Assembly: GCF_050122995.1 (NCBI RefSeq)
Contig: NZ_JBNLIA010000011.1
Coordinates: 62,001 to 126,000 of the forward strand
DNA length: 64,000 nt
Source: Haloparvum alkalitolerans
GTDB taxonomy: Archaea; Halobacteriota; Halobacteria; Halobacteriales; Haloferacaceae
Direction of reading: 5' to 3'
Position numbers and translations under genes: made by a program. How positions within the stretch are numbered: position 1 is the stretch's first letter; every line of letters begins with the position of its first letter. Shown piece by piece: positions 38,539-48,986 of this stretch. Below the pieces are notes generated by a model. That model saw only the letters and a list, made by a program, of their open reading frames with translations, made no database searches and was not told the origin of the DNA.

Positions 38539-38856
38539 ATGCGATTCTGTGACGACTGTGGTTCGCTGATGCACACGGAGGGCGACGCGTGGGTGTGTCG
38601 CTCCTGTGAGAACCAGGAGCCGCGGAACTCGCAAGCGGAGGCGGCGATGACGACGCAGGACGGGCAGCGGGACGACGGGGCACCGGACGTGGCCGACGCG
38701 GGCCACGACTCGACCGAGACGATGCGGGAGCCCTGTCCGGCGGACGACTGCGACGGCGACCGGGCCCGCTACGAGATGCTGCCGAAGCCGGGCGGCTCCT
38801 ACGAGGTGCGGCTGTTCACCTGCGTCGAGTGCGGCCACAAGTGGCGCGAGTCCTGA
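38539..38856 (+). CDS. TFS/RPB9-like zinc-ribbon transcription factor
   Basis: A 105-residue protein with two zinc ribbons joined by an acidic linker (~30-60). The N-terminal ribbon is C4-C7-C20-C23; the C-terminal one is C66-C71-C95-C98 with FTCVECGHKWRES, as in transcription factor S and RNA polymerase subunit M/RPB9. In true TFS the loop between the pairs carries an Asp-Glu pair that triggers RNA cleavage; here that loop reads PKPGGSYEVR without DE. It is therefore probably a non-cleaving paralogue. It starts about 135 bp behind ppc. Confidence 0.82.
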   Translation: MRFCDDCGSLMHTEGDAWVCRSCENQEPRNSQAEAAMTTQDGQRDDGAPDVADAGHDSTETMREPCPADDCDGDRARYEMLPKPGGSYEVRLFTCVECGHKWRES

Positions 38857-38928
38857 CGGCACACCCCGCGACGTCGCCGTTCACGGCGAAAAACGCTCCT
38901 CGAAAAACGATCGGACCGGTTCCGGCGA

Positions 38929-40339
38929 TCAGTCCGCCGACGAGCCGGCGTCCTCGGCGGGCGCGCCGTCGCCGACCGCGCCGGCGGGCGCGTCGTCTCC
39001 CTCCGCCTCCCACGCCGCGACCGCCTCGCGCACGTCGGCGGGCTGGTCGCGCAGGTGACAGGCCGCGGGGTGAGCGCTGTCGGGCAGTTCGGGGTTCACC
39101 GCCTCGCAGACCGAGGCGTAGCGCTCGCGCAGGATCTCGGCGGCCGTCTCCTCTTCGTCCGCGGCCAGCGCCTCGAACGCCTCGTCGAGGACGGCCGCGT
39201 CCTCGCCCGTGACGTCCTCCTCGAACGACTCGAACAGCTCCTCGCGCATCGTCTCCTTGAACGCGGACACGTCCTCGCGGTCGGGGTCGCCCGCGAACTC
39301 CCAGACGAACTCCAAGTCGAGCCCCTCGCGCTCGATCCGGTTCCGGAGCGTCGTCACGTCGGTGTACGTCCGCTGCGGGAGGTCGACCTCCTCGGGCGGG
39401 ATCACCTTCGGACAGCGCGTCCGGAACGAGCAGCCCGAGGGCGGGTTCCGCGGCGAGGGCACGTCGCCGCGCAGCGCCTGCACCTCGCGGTCGCGCTCGT
39501 CGGTGTCCGCGCGCGGCACGCTCTCCAGCAGCGCCTCGGTGTAGGGGTGGTCCGGGTCCTCGAAGATCTCGTCGACCGGCCCGATCTCGACGACCTCGCC
39601 GAGGTACATCACCGCGACGCGGTCGCAGATGTGGCGGACGACGGAGAGGTCGTGCGCGATGAACAGGTAGGTGAGGTCGAACTCCGCCTGCATGTCCGAC
39701 AGCAGGTTGAGCACCTGCGCCTGCACGCTCACGTCGAGCGCGGAGACCGGCTCGTCGAGCACGATGAACTCCGGTTCGAGCGCGAGCGCGCGGGCGAACC
39801 CGATCCGCTGGCGCTGGCCGCCGGAGAACTCGTGGGGGTAGCGGTCGGTCTGGTCCGCCGAGAGGCCGACGCGCTCCAGGAGGTCGGCGGCGCGCTCGCG
39901 GCGCTCCTCGCGGGTGCCGACGCCGTGGATCTCCAGCGGCTCGCGGATTATCTGCCCGGCGGTCATCCGCGGGTCCAGGCTGGAGAAGGGGTCCTGGAAC
40001 ATCACCTGCGCGCGCTTCCGGAACTCGGAGAGCCGGTCGCCGTCCATCTCGAACACCTCCTCGCCGTCGAAGGTGACGGAGCCGCCGGTCGGCTCGCGCA
40101 GGCGCATCAGCGTCTCCGCGGTCGTCGACTTCCCGCAGCCGGACTCGCCGACCACGCCCAGCGTCTCGCCGGGATAGACGTCGAAGTCGACGCCGTCGAC
40201 TGCCTTGATCGACACCGGGTCGTTGCGGAGCAGGCGGTCGATCAGCGTGTCCTGCTCGTAGTAGTACTTCTCCAGCCCCCGCACTGAGACGAGCGGCTCG
40301 TCGGTGCGGCGGGCGGCGTCGTCGTGTGGCTCGTCGTGG

Positions 40340-40347
<8 letters not shown>
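38929..40347 (-). CDS. Dipeptide/oligopeptide ABC ATPase (DppF-type) with insertion
   Basis: A 472-residue ATPase. Walker A GESGCGKS (67-74), signature FSGGQRQ (174-180) and Walker B VLDEPVSALD (196-205) are intact. The C-terminal cysteine region of the family is split: C306-x5-C312, then an acidic helical insert of ~94 residues, then C414 and C430. It overlaps the dppD end by eight bases and is the last gene of the leftward dpp operon. It energises peptide import together with DppD. Confidence 0.92.
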
Positions 40348-41614
<1,267 letters not shown>

Positions 41615-42619
41615 CTACATCCCCCCCGACTCGCCCTCGATGCCGGGGTCTAACGCGTCACGGAGCCAGTCGCCGATCAGGTTGATCCCGATGACGGCGG
41701 CGACGATGGCCAGCCCGGGGATGGAGGCGATCCACCACGAGGTCGCGAGGTAGTTGCGGCCCTGCGCGATGTCGAAGCCCCACGAGAGGTTCGTCCCCGA
41801 GAAGCCGAGGAACGACAGCGCCGACTCCAGCAGGATGATCGCGGCGACCTGAATGGTCGCCAACACGAGGATCGGCGTGAAGCTGTTGGGCAGGACGTGT
41901 CTGAGGATGATCCGCCCGTCGCTGGCGCCCATGCTGCGGGCGGCTTTCACGTACTCCTCCTGTCGAAGCGAGAGCGCCTCCCCGCGAGCGATCCGGGCGA
42001 ACCACACCCAGTTCACCAGCGCGACGACGAGCGTCACGGTCACGGGGAAGACGAACGTCTCCGGCATCCCGTCCGCGAGCCCGGCGGTCACGAACGGGTC
42101 GGGTATCGGGAGCGTCAGCGGCCCCAACAGTCCGACGAGCGCGACCGCGAGCACGAGCGACGGGAACGCCAGCATCACGTCCGCGAAGCGCATCAGCCCG
42201 TCGTCGATCCGGCCGCCGTAGTAGCCCGCGGTGAGCCCCACCGTGACGCCGGTGATGGCGGCGACCGCCGAGCCGATCAGCCCGACCAGCAGCGACGTGC
42301 GGGCGCCGTAGAGGATCCGCGAGGCCATGTCGCGGCCGACCGCGTCGGTCCCCATCGGGTGCTCCAGCGACCCCTCGACCGAGCGGCTCACGGTCTGGAC
42401 TTCGCCGTCGACGAACTCGCTGGTCTCCCGTTCGGACTCGAAGCCGAGCGGCGGGAGCTGTGCCTGCTCTGGGTTCGTCTGGGTCGGGTTGTGCGGCGCC
42501 AGAAGCGGCGCGAACGTCGCCGAGAGGACGACGAGCAGCATCAGAAACACGCCGACCTTCGCGAGCAGGCTGTTGCGGAACTCCTTTTTCAGGTTCCGCT
42601 TGAGTCGGTCGGAGATCAC
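41615..42619 (-). CDS. Dipeptide/oligopeptide ABC permease (DppC-type)
   Basis: A 334-residue permease with six membrane helices. The N-terminal helix follows a basic MISDRLKRNLKKEF; the periplasmic loop HPMGTDAVGRDMASRILYG is typical of DppC, and the ATPase docking loop is REGALSLRQEEYVKAARSMG-like (GEALSLRQEEYVKAARSMG). It forms the pore with DppB. The gap to dppB is 64 bp. Confidence 0.93.
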   Translation of the reverse strand: MISDRLKRNLKKEFRNSLLAKVGVFLMLLVVLSATFAPLLAPHNPTQTNPEQAQLPPLGFESERETSEFVDGEVQTVSRSVEGSLEHPMGTDAVGRDMASRILYGARTSLLVGLIGSAVAAITGVTVGLTAGYYGGRIDDGLMRFADVMLAFPSLVLAVALVGLLGPLTLPIPDPFVTAGLADGMPETFVFPVTVTLVVALVNWVWFARIARGEALSLRQEEYVKAARSMGASDGRIILRHVLPNSFTPILVLATIQVAAIILLESALSFLGFSGTNLSWGFDIAQGRNYLATSWWIASIPGLAIVAAVIGINLIGDWLRDALDPGIEGESGGM

Positions 42620-42683
42620 GGTACCACCACGTGGCGCGCGGGGGCGCCACAGCGCGCGTTCGTGTGTGCGGCGAGACGAGAGA

Positions 42684-43673
42684 TCATTCGTAGACCACCT
42701 GCGGGTTGACGTACGCGTACAGTCCGTCGACGATCGTGTTGACGATCACGAAGCCGGCGCCGATGACGATCAGCGACCCCTGGATTATCGGCCAGTCGCG
42801 GGAGTTGATCGCGTCGATGACGAGCGTGCCGAGACCGGGCCAGGTGAACACCGCCTCGGTGATCACCGCGCCGCCGATGAGGGTCCCGAGCTGGAGGCCG
42901 AGGATCGTGATGATCGGGATCAGCGTGTTGCGGAGCGCGTGCTTGTAGCGCACGAGCGTCTCCGGGAGCCCCTTCGCGCGGGCCGCGCGGACGTACTCCT
43001 TGCCGAGCTCGTCGAGCATCCCCGACCGCGTGAGCCGCGTGATGAGCGCCGTGAAGTACGTTCCGAGCGTGATCGCCGGAAGGGTGATGTACCTGAGCCA
43101 GACGAGGATGCCGGCGAGAGTCCCCTCCTGCCAGATCAGCTGGACCGCCGGCCAGAGCCCGATGGCGCGCCGGCCGGTCGGGAACCAGCCGAGCTGGACC
43201 GACACGAGCAGCACCAGCATGATCCCGAGCCAGAAGTTCGGGGTCGAGATGCCGACCAGCGAGAAGCCGGTCGCGGCGTAGTCGGCCGGCTCGTGCCGGT
43301 TGGTCGCCGAGATGACGCCCAGCGGGATCGAGAAGACGACGGCGACGACCGTCGCCGCCACCGCCAGCTCGACGGTCGCCGGCAGGCGCGCGAACACCCG
43401 CGCCGCGGCGGGCGTACTCGAGATGTACGAGTACCCCATATCGAGCTGCAGCAGGCCCCAGAGGTAATCGAGGTACTGGACGTACATCGGCTGGTCGAGG
43501 CCCAGTTCGGCCGCGATGCGTGCACGGAGTTCGGGCGAGGCGTCGAGCGGCGCGACGAAGTCGACCGGGCTGCCGGGGGTGACGAACCGCAGCATGAAGA
43601 CGGCGGTGACGACCCCCCAGATGACGAACAGCCCCTGGAGGCTGCGTCGAACGAGGAACTTTGCGAGAGACAT
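42684..43673 (-). CDS. Dipeptide/oligopeptide ABC permease (DppB-type)
   Basis: A 329-residue permease with six transmembrane helices. It begins MSLAKFLVRRSLQGLFVIWGV, as in DppB, and its docking loop is LGKEYVRAARAKGLPETLV. It pairs with DppC. It begins 19 bp after the dppA stop, within the same operon. Confidence 0.93.
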   Translation of the reverse strand: MSLAKFLVRRSLQGLFVIWGVVTAVFMLRFVTPGSPVDFVAPLDASPELRARIAAELGLDQPMYVQYLDYLWGLLQLDMGYSYISSTPAAARVFARLPATVELAVAATVVAVVFSIPLGVISATNRHEPADYAATGFSLVGISTPNFWLGIMLVLLVSVQLGWFPTGRRAIGLWPAVQLIWQEGTLAGILVWLRYITLPAITLGTYFTALITRLTRSGMLDELGKEYVRAARAKGLPETLVRYKHALRNTLIPIITILGLQLGTLIGGAVITEAVFTWPGLGTLVIDAINSRDWPIIQGSLIVIGAGFVIVNTIVDGLYAYVNPQVVYE

Positions 43674-43692
43674 CGAGTAGATGACCGTCGGG

Positions 43693-45324
43693 TCAGGCCC
43701 GTGTGAACTCCTCGACCGAGATCTGTTCGTCCTCGCGGGCGTTCCACTCGATGCGGTTGCTGATGCCGTAGACGCTGTACTGACGGTGCAGGAACGTCCA
43801 CGCGGCCTCCTCGCTGACCGTCCGGTTCGAGTCGGCCATCAGCTCCGCGCGCGCCTCCTCGTCGGACTCGTTGCCCGCGTCCTCCATCCACCCGTCGACG
43901 TTCGACTGGTCCCAGTGGCTGATCGACCCGCCGCTCGTGAGCCACGGGAGGATCGTCTGGCTGGCGTCGAAGGTGGTGTTCCCCCAGCCGATGAGGAAGA
44001 AGGCGGGCGAGGTGTCGCGTGACCCGTCCAGGATCTCGCTGGCGAGCGAGCCGAAGTCGCGCTGCTCGACCGAGCAGGAGACGTTCGAGAGGTCGTCGAT
44101 GTAGCCCGCGGCCGCCTGCGCGACGTTCACGTCGCCGAGGTAGCGCCCGACGGGCGTGTGGAGGGTGATCTCCTCGCCCGCGTAGCCGGACTCCTCGATC
44201 AGCGCCTCGGCCTCCGCGGCGTCGGTCGGGTACGGGTCCACGTCGTCCGCGTGGCCGACGTAGCCCGACAGGGTGGGCTGACCGGTCGGGTCGCCGAAGC
44301 CGTCGAGCACGTTCTCGATGATCGACTCCAGGTCGATGGCGTAGTTCATCGCCTGCCGGAACGCCGCGCTGTCGAACGGGGCCTTCGCCTGGTTGTGGAC
44401 CAGGAAGAGCACGCGCGTGCTCGGGACCGCCTCGATGCTGCCGGCGTCGCCGTCCTGGATGGTCGGCGCGTCCTGCGGCGGCACGTTCACGATGAGGTCC
44501 GTCTCGCCGGCCTGCAGTTCGGAGACGCGCGCGCTCGACTCCTCGGCGGCCTGGAAGGTGACCGCGTCCACGTCGGGCGCCTCGCCCCACCAGTCCTCGT
44601 ACCGCTCGTACTCGACGGAGACGTCCTCCTCGTAGTTGACGAGCCGGTACGGACCGGTGCCGTTGATGTTCTGGGCGATCTCGCCCTGCGAGCGCTCCTC
44701 GGCCCACGACTGCTGGAGGATCAGGCAGTAGGACGCCTGCAGCGAGAACACCATCGGGTTGAGGCCGTCGGAGTAGACGTGAACGGCGTGTTCCTCCTCG
44801 TCGGCCTCCGCGTCCACGATGCCCGCCAGCTGGTCGCGCTGGGGGCTCTCCAGCCCGGTCTCGGGGTCGACGACGCGCCGGATGGAGTAGGCGACGTCCT
44901 CGGGGGTGAGCTCGTCGCCGTTGTGGAAGGTGACGCCCTCGCGGAGCGTGTAGCGCACGTGGCCGTCCTCGACGCGCTCCCAGTCGGTGGCGAGGCGCTC
45001 GACGATGCGGCCCTCCGCGTCGCGGAAGAGCACGCGGTCGTACGCCTGCAGGAGCACGTTGTCGGTCGACGTCTCGCGGTGGTTGTGCGGGTCCAGCGTC
45101 GTCGCCATCTGGCCCTGGGTGACGGTGGCCTCGAACGGCTCGTCGGAGGTGTCCTCCGTCTCCGTCTCGGTGTCCTCGTCGCCCCCGCCCATCTCCGTCT
45201 CCGTGGGCGTGTCGATGTCCGCGCCGTCGCCGGCACAGCCGGCCAGCCCGACGCTCGCCGCGGCCGCCCCCGCGAACTTCAGGTAGCCTCTGCGTCCGAT
45301 CTCGTCGTTGCTATTCGTCGGCAT
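43693..45324 (-). CDS. Peptide ABC transporter substrate-binding lipoprotein (DppA-type)
   Basis: A 543-residue SBP family 5 protein. It has a Tat motif (GRRGYLKFAG) and a lipobox ending GLAGC, then a Thr/Glu-rich linker (~30-58). The fold is recognised from MATTLDPHNHRETSTDNVLLQ, the RYTLREGVTFHNGDELTPEDV segment and FLIGWGNTT. It captures peptides (or possibly nickel or sugars, which some members bind) outside the cell. It is the first gene of the five-gene leftward operon; a TATA-like CTATTTATCC (minus, 45347-45356) lies just upstream. Confidence 0.92.
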   Translation of the reverse strand: MPTNSNDEIGRRGYLKFAGAAAASVGLAGCAGDGADIDTPTETEMGGGDEDTETETEDTSDEPFEATVTQGQMATTLDPHNHRETSTDNVLLQAYDRVLFRDAEGRIVERLATDWERVEDGHVRYTLREGVTFHNGDELTPEDVAYSIRRVVDPETGLESPQRDQLAGIVDAEADEEEHAVHVYSDGLNPMVFSLQASYCLILQQSWAEERSQGEIAQNINGTGPYRLVNYEEDVSVEYERYEDWWGEAPDVDAVTFQAAEESSARVSELQAGETDLIVNVPPQDAPTIQDGDAGSIEAVPSTRVLFLVHNQAKAPFDSAAFRQAMNYAIDLESIIENVLDGFGDPTGQPTLSGYVGHADDVDPYPTDAAEAEALIEESGYAGEEITLHTPVGRYLGDVNVAQAAAGYIDDLSNVSCSVEQRDFGSLASEILDGSRDTSPAFFLIGWGNTTFDASQTILPWLTSGGSISHWDQSNVDGWMEDAGNESDEEARAELMADSNRTVSEEAAWTFLHRQYSVYGISNRIEWNAREDEQISVEEFTRA

Positions 45325-45345
45325 GGAGCAACCATGGGATGACCC

Positions 45346-45358
45346 GGATAAATAGGCG
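45346..45358 (-). promoter_or_regulatory. Promoter of the dpp operon
   Basis: On the minus strand CCTATTTATCC is a strong TATA element about 25-30 bp before the start codon at 45324, which suggests a nearly leaderless mRNA. Confidence 0.55.
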
Positions 45359-45440
45359 TCGCTCTCAGGACCTTTCTTTCCGGCTATCGGCGGTCGATCG
45401 ATCGTGAGACGGCCGGGATCGCGGGGGACCTCCCGACCGC

Positions 45441-45458
45441 CGGAGCGACGTCGCTCCG
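45441..45458. repeat. Perfect 18-bp palindrome between pilin and dppA
   Basis: CGGAGCGAC is followed directly by its reverse complement GTCGCTCCG. A second pair, CGGTCC and GGACCG, follows at about 45469-45485. The site is downstream of the first pilin gene, so a 3' hairpin or a regulator site for dpp is possible. No T-run follows. Confidence 0.4.
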
Positions 45459-45504
45459 CCGCGGAGCCGGTCCGATGCCGGGACCGCGGCGGTTCGCGCG
45501 CCGA

Positions 45505-45933
45505 TCAGTTGGGCGCGGTCGAGCGACCGATCGTCTGGCTGGAGCTGCCGTCGTTGGCGGTCCAGATCACCCGCACGTCGGAGCCGGACCCGACGTTCGT
45601 GTGGGTGCTGCCGTCGCCGGCGGTGACGGGGCCGCTCCCCTGCCAGTCCTCGGTGACCGAGGCGCCGCTCGCGTTCGTGAAGGTGACCGACAGCTGGTCG
45701 ATCGGGACGCTGTCCCCGCCCTCGTGGGTGACGGTGGCGTCGTAGTCGGTGCCGTTGTCGACGTAGTCGAAGCCGAAGCTCGCGCTCGGCGAACTCTGCT
45801 GGAGCGAGTCGCCCAGCCCCAGCACGAACGTCCCGATGACGGCCGCGAGGATCACCGTGATGGCGACCATCAGGATGACGCCGATGACCGGCGACACCGC
45901 CCGCTCCTCCGAGAATAGTTGCTTGATGTTCAT
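45505..45933 (-). CDS. Archaeal type IV pilin (pilin 1)
   Basis: A 142-residue pilin. It begins MNIKQLFSEERAVSPVIGVI, a class III signal cleaved by prepilin peptidase PibD, followed by a hydrophobic assembly helix (ILMVAITVILAAVIGTFVLG). The exterior domain is Thr/Ser/Asp-rich and ends VRVIWTANDGSSSQTIG. It would form surface adhesion filaments. The neighbouring pilin at 46038 is very similar in its first ~55 residues, pointing to a gene duplication. Confidence 0.9.
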   Translation of the reverse strand: MNIKQLFSEERAVSPVIGVILMVAITVILAAVIGTFVLGLGDSLQQSSPSASFGFDYVDNGTDYDATVTHEGGDSVPIDQLSVTFTNASGASVTEDWQGSGPVTAGDGSTHTNVGSGSDVRVIWTANDGSSSQTIGRSTAPN

Positions 45934-46037
45934 GTCTTCAGTAGAGAAACGCGACGGGGACGGATAACCCTGCTTCGAGCCGTGAGCCCGTGGCTCACAG
46001 GAGCACTGAATTCAAAAACTGAAGGGAATCTTCGGGA

Positions 46038-46460
46038 TCAGACCGTCGGCGCGTCGCGGCTGGCGATGGTCTGGCTCGAACTGCCGTCGTTGGAGGTCCA
46101 GATCACGCGGACCGTTTCACCGGACCAGTTAGCAGAATTATTCAACTCGACTGAAGTTCCCGCATTTACGGTTCCCGTTGTGTTCCAGTCATTGCCGGCC
46201 AGGGAACTCCCGTCTGCAGTCGTCGCGAGCTGTTCACCGGGGATCGAGTCCCCACCCTCGTGGCTGATCGTCACGTTCGTGTCGCTGTTGAAGTCGAAGC
46301 CGAAGCTCGCGCTCGGACTGCTCTGCTGCACGCTGTCACCCAGTCCCAGCACGAAAGTACCGATGACGGCCGCGAGGATCACCGTGATGGCGACCATCAG
46401 GATGACGCCGATGACCGGCGAGACTGCCCTGTCGTCCGTGAATAGCTGTTTGATGTTCAT
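46038..46460 (-). CDS. Archaeal type IV pilin (pilin 2)
   Basis: A 140-residue pilin with MNIKQLFTDDRAVSPVIGVI and the same hydrophobic helix as pilin 1. The exterior domain differs in the middle (NSDTNVTISHEGGDSIPGEQ) but keeps the ending VRVIWTSNDGSSSQTIA. The DNA coding its middle part is visibly less GC-rich than its neighbours. It lies 104 bp upstream of pilin 1 on the same strand. An AT-rich region at 46545-46575 may hold the promoter, with a ~90-nt leader. Confidence 0.9.
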   Translation of the reverse strand: MNIKQLFTDDRAVSPVIGVILMVAITVILAAVIGTFVLGLGDSVQQSSPSASFGFDFNSDTNVTISHEGGDSIPGEQLATTADGSSLAGNDWNTTGTVNAGTSVELNNSANWSGETVRVIWTSNDGSSSQTIASRDAPTV

Positions 46461-46662
46461 GGTTGGACGAACGCGCGCCCACACCGGCTCGCCGGCGTGA
46501 CGCCCGTTTCTGGTCCTCCGTCCGTATCCGGGACGTATCAAGGCGTTGTCTAAATTCTCAGAACAGATAATTACGGTACGCGGCCGTTACCGCGCGCAGC
46601 CGGCCCCTACCGGTCGGATCGGCGGCCGATCCGGGACCGCGGCGTGGGGCGGTGCGGGGTCG

Positions 46663-48915
46663 TCAGTCCTGCGCGTCGACGACCGCGACGCCCGCGAGGT
46701 TGACGATGTCCTTCACCTCGTCGCCGCGCTGGAGGACGTGGACCGGCTTGTCCATGCCGACCAGCATCGGGCCGATGGCCTCCGCGCCGCCGAGGCGCTG
46801 GAGGAGCTTGTAGCCGATGTTGCCCGCCTCGAGGTTCGGGAAGATCAGGACGTTCGCGGGCTCCTCGAGGTCCGAGAACCCGTAGGTCCCCTCGAGGATG
46901 TCCTCGACGACCGCGGTGTCGGCCTGCATCTCCCCGTCGACCGGGAAGTCCACCTCGGGGTCGTCGTGGAGCCGGGCGACCGCCTCGCGGGGCTTGCGCG
47001 TGCCCTCGTTGTCGACGCTGCCGAAGTTGGAGTAGGAGAGGAGGGCCGCCCGCGGCTCGACGTTGAACCGCCGGGCCAGGTCAGCGGTGTGTTTGGTGAC
47101 CTCCGCGAGCACCTCGTCGTCGGGCGCCTGGTTGACCGTCGTGTCGGCACAGAAGATCACCCGGTTCTTGAACGTCAGCATGTAGACGCCGGCGACGTGA
47201 TCGGCGTCCTCGGCGGAGCCGACGACCTGCAGCGGCGGCCGGAGCGCCGAGGGGTAGTGGTGGGTGAGCCCGGTCAACATCGCGTCGGTGTCGTCCATCT
47301 CCACCATCACGCTGCCGAGGTAGTTGGTGTCGCGGCGGACCAGCTCGCCGGCCTCGCGGCGGGTGATCCCGTTGCGCTTCCGGAGCTCGTAGAGGCGGTC
47401 GGCGTACGGCTCCAGTTCGTGGGCGTCGGGGTCGACGATCTCCGGCTCGAACGAGAGCCCGAGCTCGTCCGCGGTCCGGCGGATGCTGTCGCCGTCGCCG
47501 AGCAGCACCGGCTCCGCGATGCCCTGCTCGGAGAGCTGGTAGGCCGCGCGGATCATCTTCTCGTCGGTCCCCTCCGCGAGCGCGATGCGCTTCGGCTCGC
47601 TTTTCGCCTTGTTGAGCACGACGCGCATCATCTCGCGGGACTTGCCGAGCCGCGCCTCGAGGCGCTCGCGGTACTCCTCGGGGTCGACCGCGGTCCGGGC
47701 CGCGCCGGAGTCCATCGCCGCCTGCGCGACCGCGGGCGCGACCTCGAAGAGGACGCGGGGGTCGAGCGGCTTCGGGATGACGTAGTCGGGGCCGAACTGG
47801 AGGGGGTCGTCGCCGTACGCCTTCACGACCGCGTCCGGCACGTCCTGTCGCGCGAGGTCCGCGAGCGCCTCCGCGGCGGCGCGTTTCATCTCCTCGTTGA
47901 TCTCCGTCGCGCGCACGTCGAGCGCGCCGCGGAACAGGAACGGGAACCCGAGCACGTTGTTCACCATGTTCGGGTAGTCGGAGCGCCCCGTCGCCATGAT
48001 GACGGTGTCGTCGCGGGCCGCCTTCGCGTCCTCGTAGGTGATCTCCGGGTCCGGGTTCGCCATCGCGAAGAGGATGGGGTCGTCGGCCATCGACTGCACC
48101 ATCTCCTGCGAGACGATGCCGCCGACCGAGAGGCCGACGAACACGTCCGCGTCCTCCATCGCGGCCGCGAGGTCGCCGCCCGACACGTCGCGCGCGAACT
48201 CCCGCTTGTACTCGTTCACGTCGCCCGCGTCCGCGCGCTCCTGCGTGATGATCCCCGAGGAGTCGCACATGGTGATGTTCTCCTTCTCGGCGCCGAGCGA
48301 GACGTAGAACTTCGCGGTCGCGATCGCGGACGCCCCCGCGCCCGAGAAGACGATCTCGAGGTCCGAGAGGTCCTTATCGATGATGTCGGCGGCGTTCAGC
48401 AGCGCCGCGCCGGAGATGATCGCGGTGCCGTGCTGGTCGTCGTGGAAGACGGGGATGTCCATCCGCTCGCGGAGCTGGCGCTCGATCTCGAAGCACTCGG
48501 GGGCCTTGATGTCCTCCAGGTTGATCCCGCCGAACGTCGGCTCCATCGCGGCGACCGCCTCCACGAAGGGGTCGACCTCGGCGATGTCCAGCTCGACGTC
48601 GAACACGTCGATGTCGGCGAACCGCTTGAACAGGACGCCCTTCCCCTCCATCACCGGCTTGCTCGCCTGCGCGCCGATGTCGCCGAGCCCCAGCACCGCG
48701 GAGCCGTTGGAGACCACGCCGACGAGGTTCCCCTTCGCGGTGTACTCGAACGCCTTCTCGGGGTCCTCGTCGATGTCCAGACACGGCGCGGCCACGCCCG
48801 GCGAGTAGGCCAGGCTCAGGTCGCGCTGGGTGTTCGTCGGCTTCGTCGTCGCGATCTCGATCTTTCCGGGGGGGTCCTCGCGGTGGTACTCCCGCGCGTC
48901 GTCGTCCAGTCCCAT
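46663..48915 (-). CDS. maeB: NADP-dependent malic enzyme with phosphotransacetylase domain
   Basis: A 750-residue MaeB-type fusion. The N-terminal malic enzyme part has SPGVAAPCLDI (~38-48), DDQHGTA (159-165) and the dinucleotide motif GAGASA (192-197). The C-terminal ~310 residues form a PTA-like domain (TLVLNKAKSEPKRIALAEGTDE-like start, MADTALIINP-type end), which in this family is regulatory and mostly inactive. It converts malate to pyruvate and CO2. The ATG at 48915 matches the family start; the frame is open further upstream without homology. Confidence 0.92.
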   Translation of the reverse strand: MGLDDDAREYHREDPPGKIEIATTKPTNTQRDLSLAYSPGVAAPCLDIDEDPEKAFEYTAKGNLVGVVSNGSAVLGLGDIGAQASKPVMEGKGVLFKRFADIDVFDVELDIAEVDPFVEAVAAMEPTFGGINLEDIKAPECFEIERQLRERMDIPVFHDDQHGTAIISGAALLNAADIIDKDLSDLEIVFSGAGASAIATAKFYVSLGAEKENITMCDSSGIITQERADAGDVNEYKREFARDVSGGDLAAAMEDADVFVGLSVGGIVSQEMVQSMADDPILFAMANPDPEITYEDAKAARDDTVIMATGRSDYPNMVNNVLGFPFLFRGALDVRATEINEEMKRAAAEALADLARQDVPDAVVKAYGDDPLQFGPDYVIPKPLDPRVLFEVAPAVAQAAMDSGAARTAVDPEEYRERLEARLGKSREMMRVVLNKAKSEPKRIALAEGTDEKMIRAAYQLSEQGIAEPVLLGDGDSIRRTADELGLSFEPEIVDPDAHELEPYADRLYELRKRNGITRREAGELVRRDTNYLGSVMVEMDDTDAMLTGLTHHYPSALRPPLQVVGSAEDADHVAGVYMLTFKNRVIFCADTTVNQAPDDEVLAEVTKHTADLARRFNVEPRAALLSYSNFGSVDNEGTRKPREAVARLHDDPEVDFPVDGEMQADTAVVEDILEGTYGFSDLEEPANVLIFPNLEAGNIGYKLLQRLGGAEAIGPMLVGMDKPVHVLQRGDEVKDIVNLAGVAVVDAQD

Positions 48916-48986
48916 ACCGTCGCTTCCCCCGACCGAACCAAAAAGGTATCCGATGGCGTCGAGCCTCTCGTTCGACGCGCGTCGAA

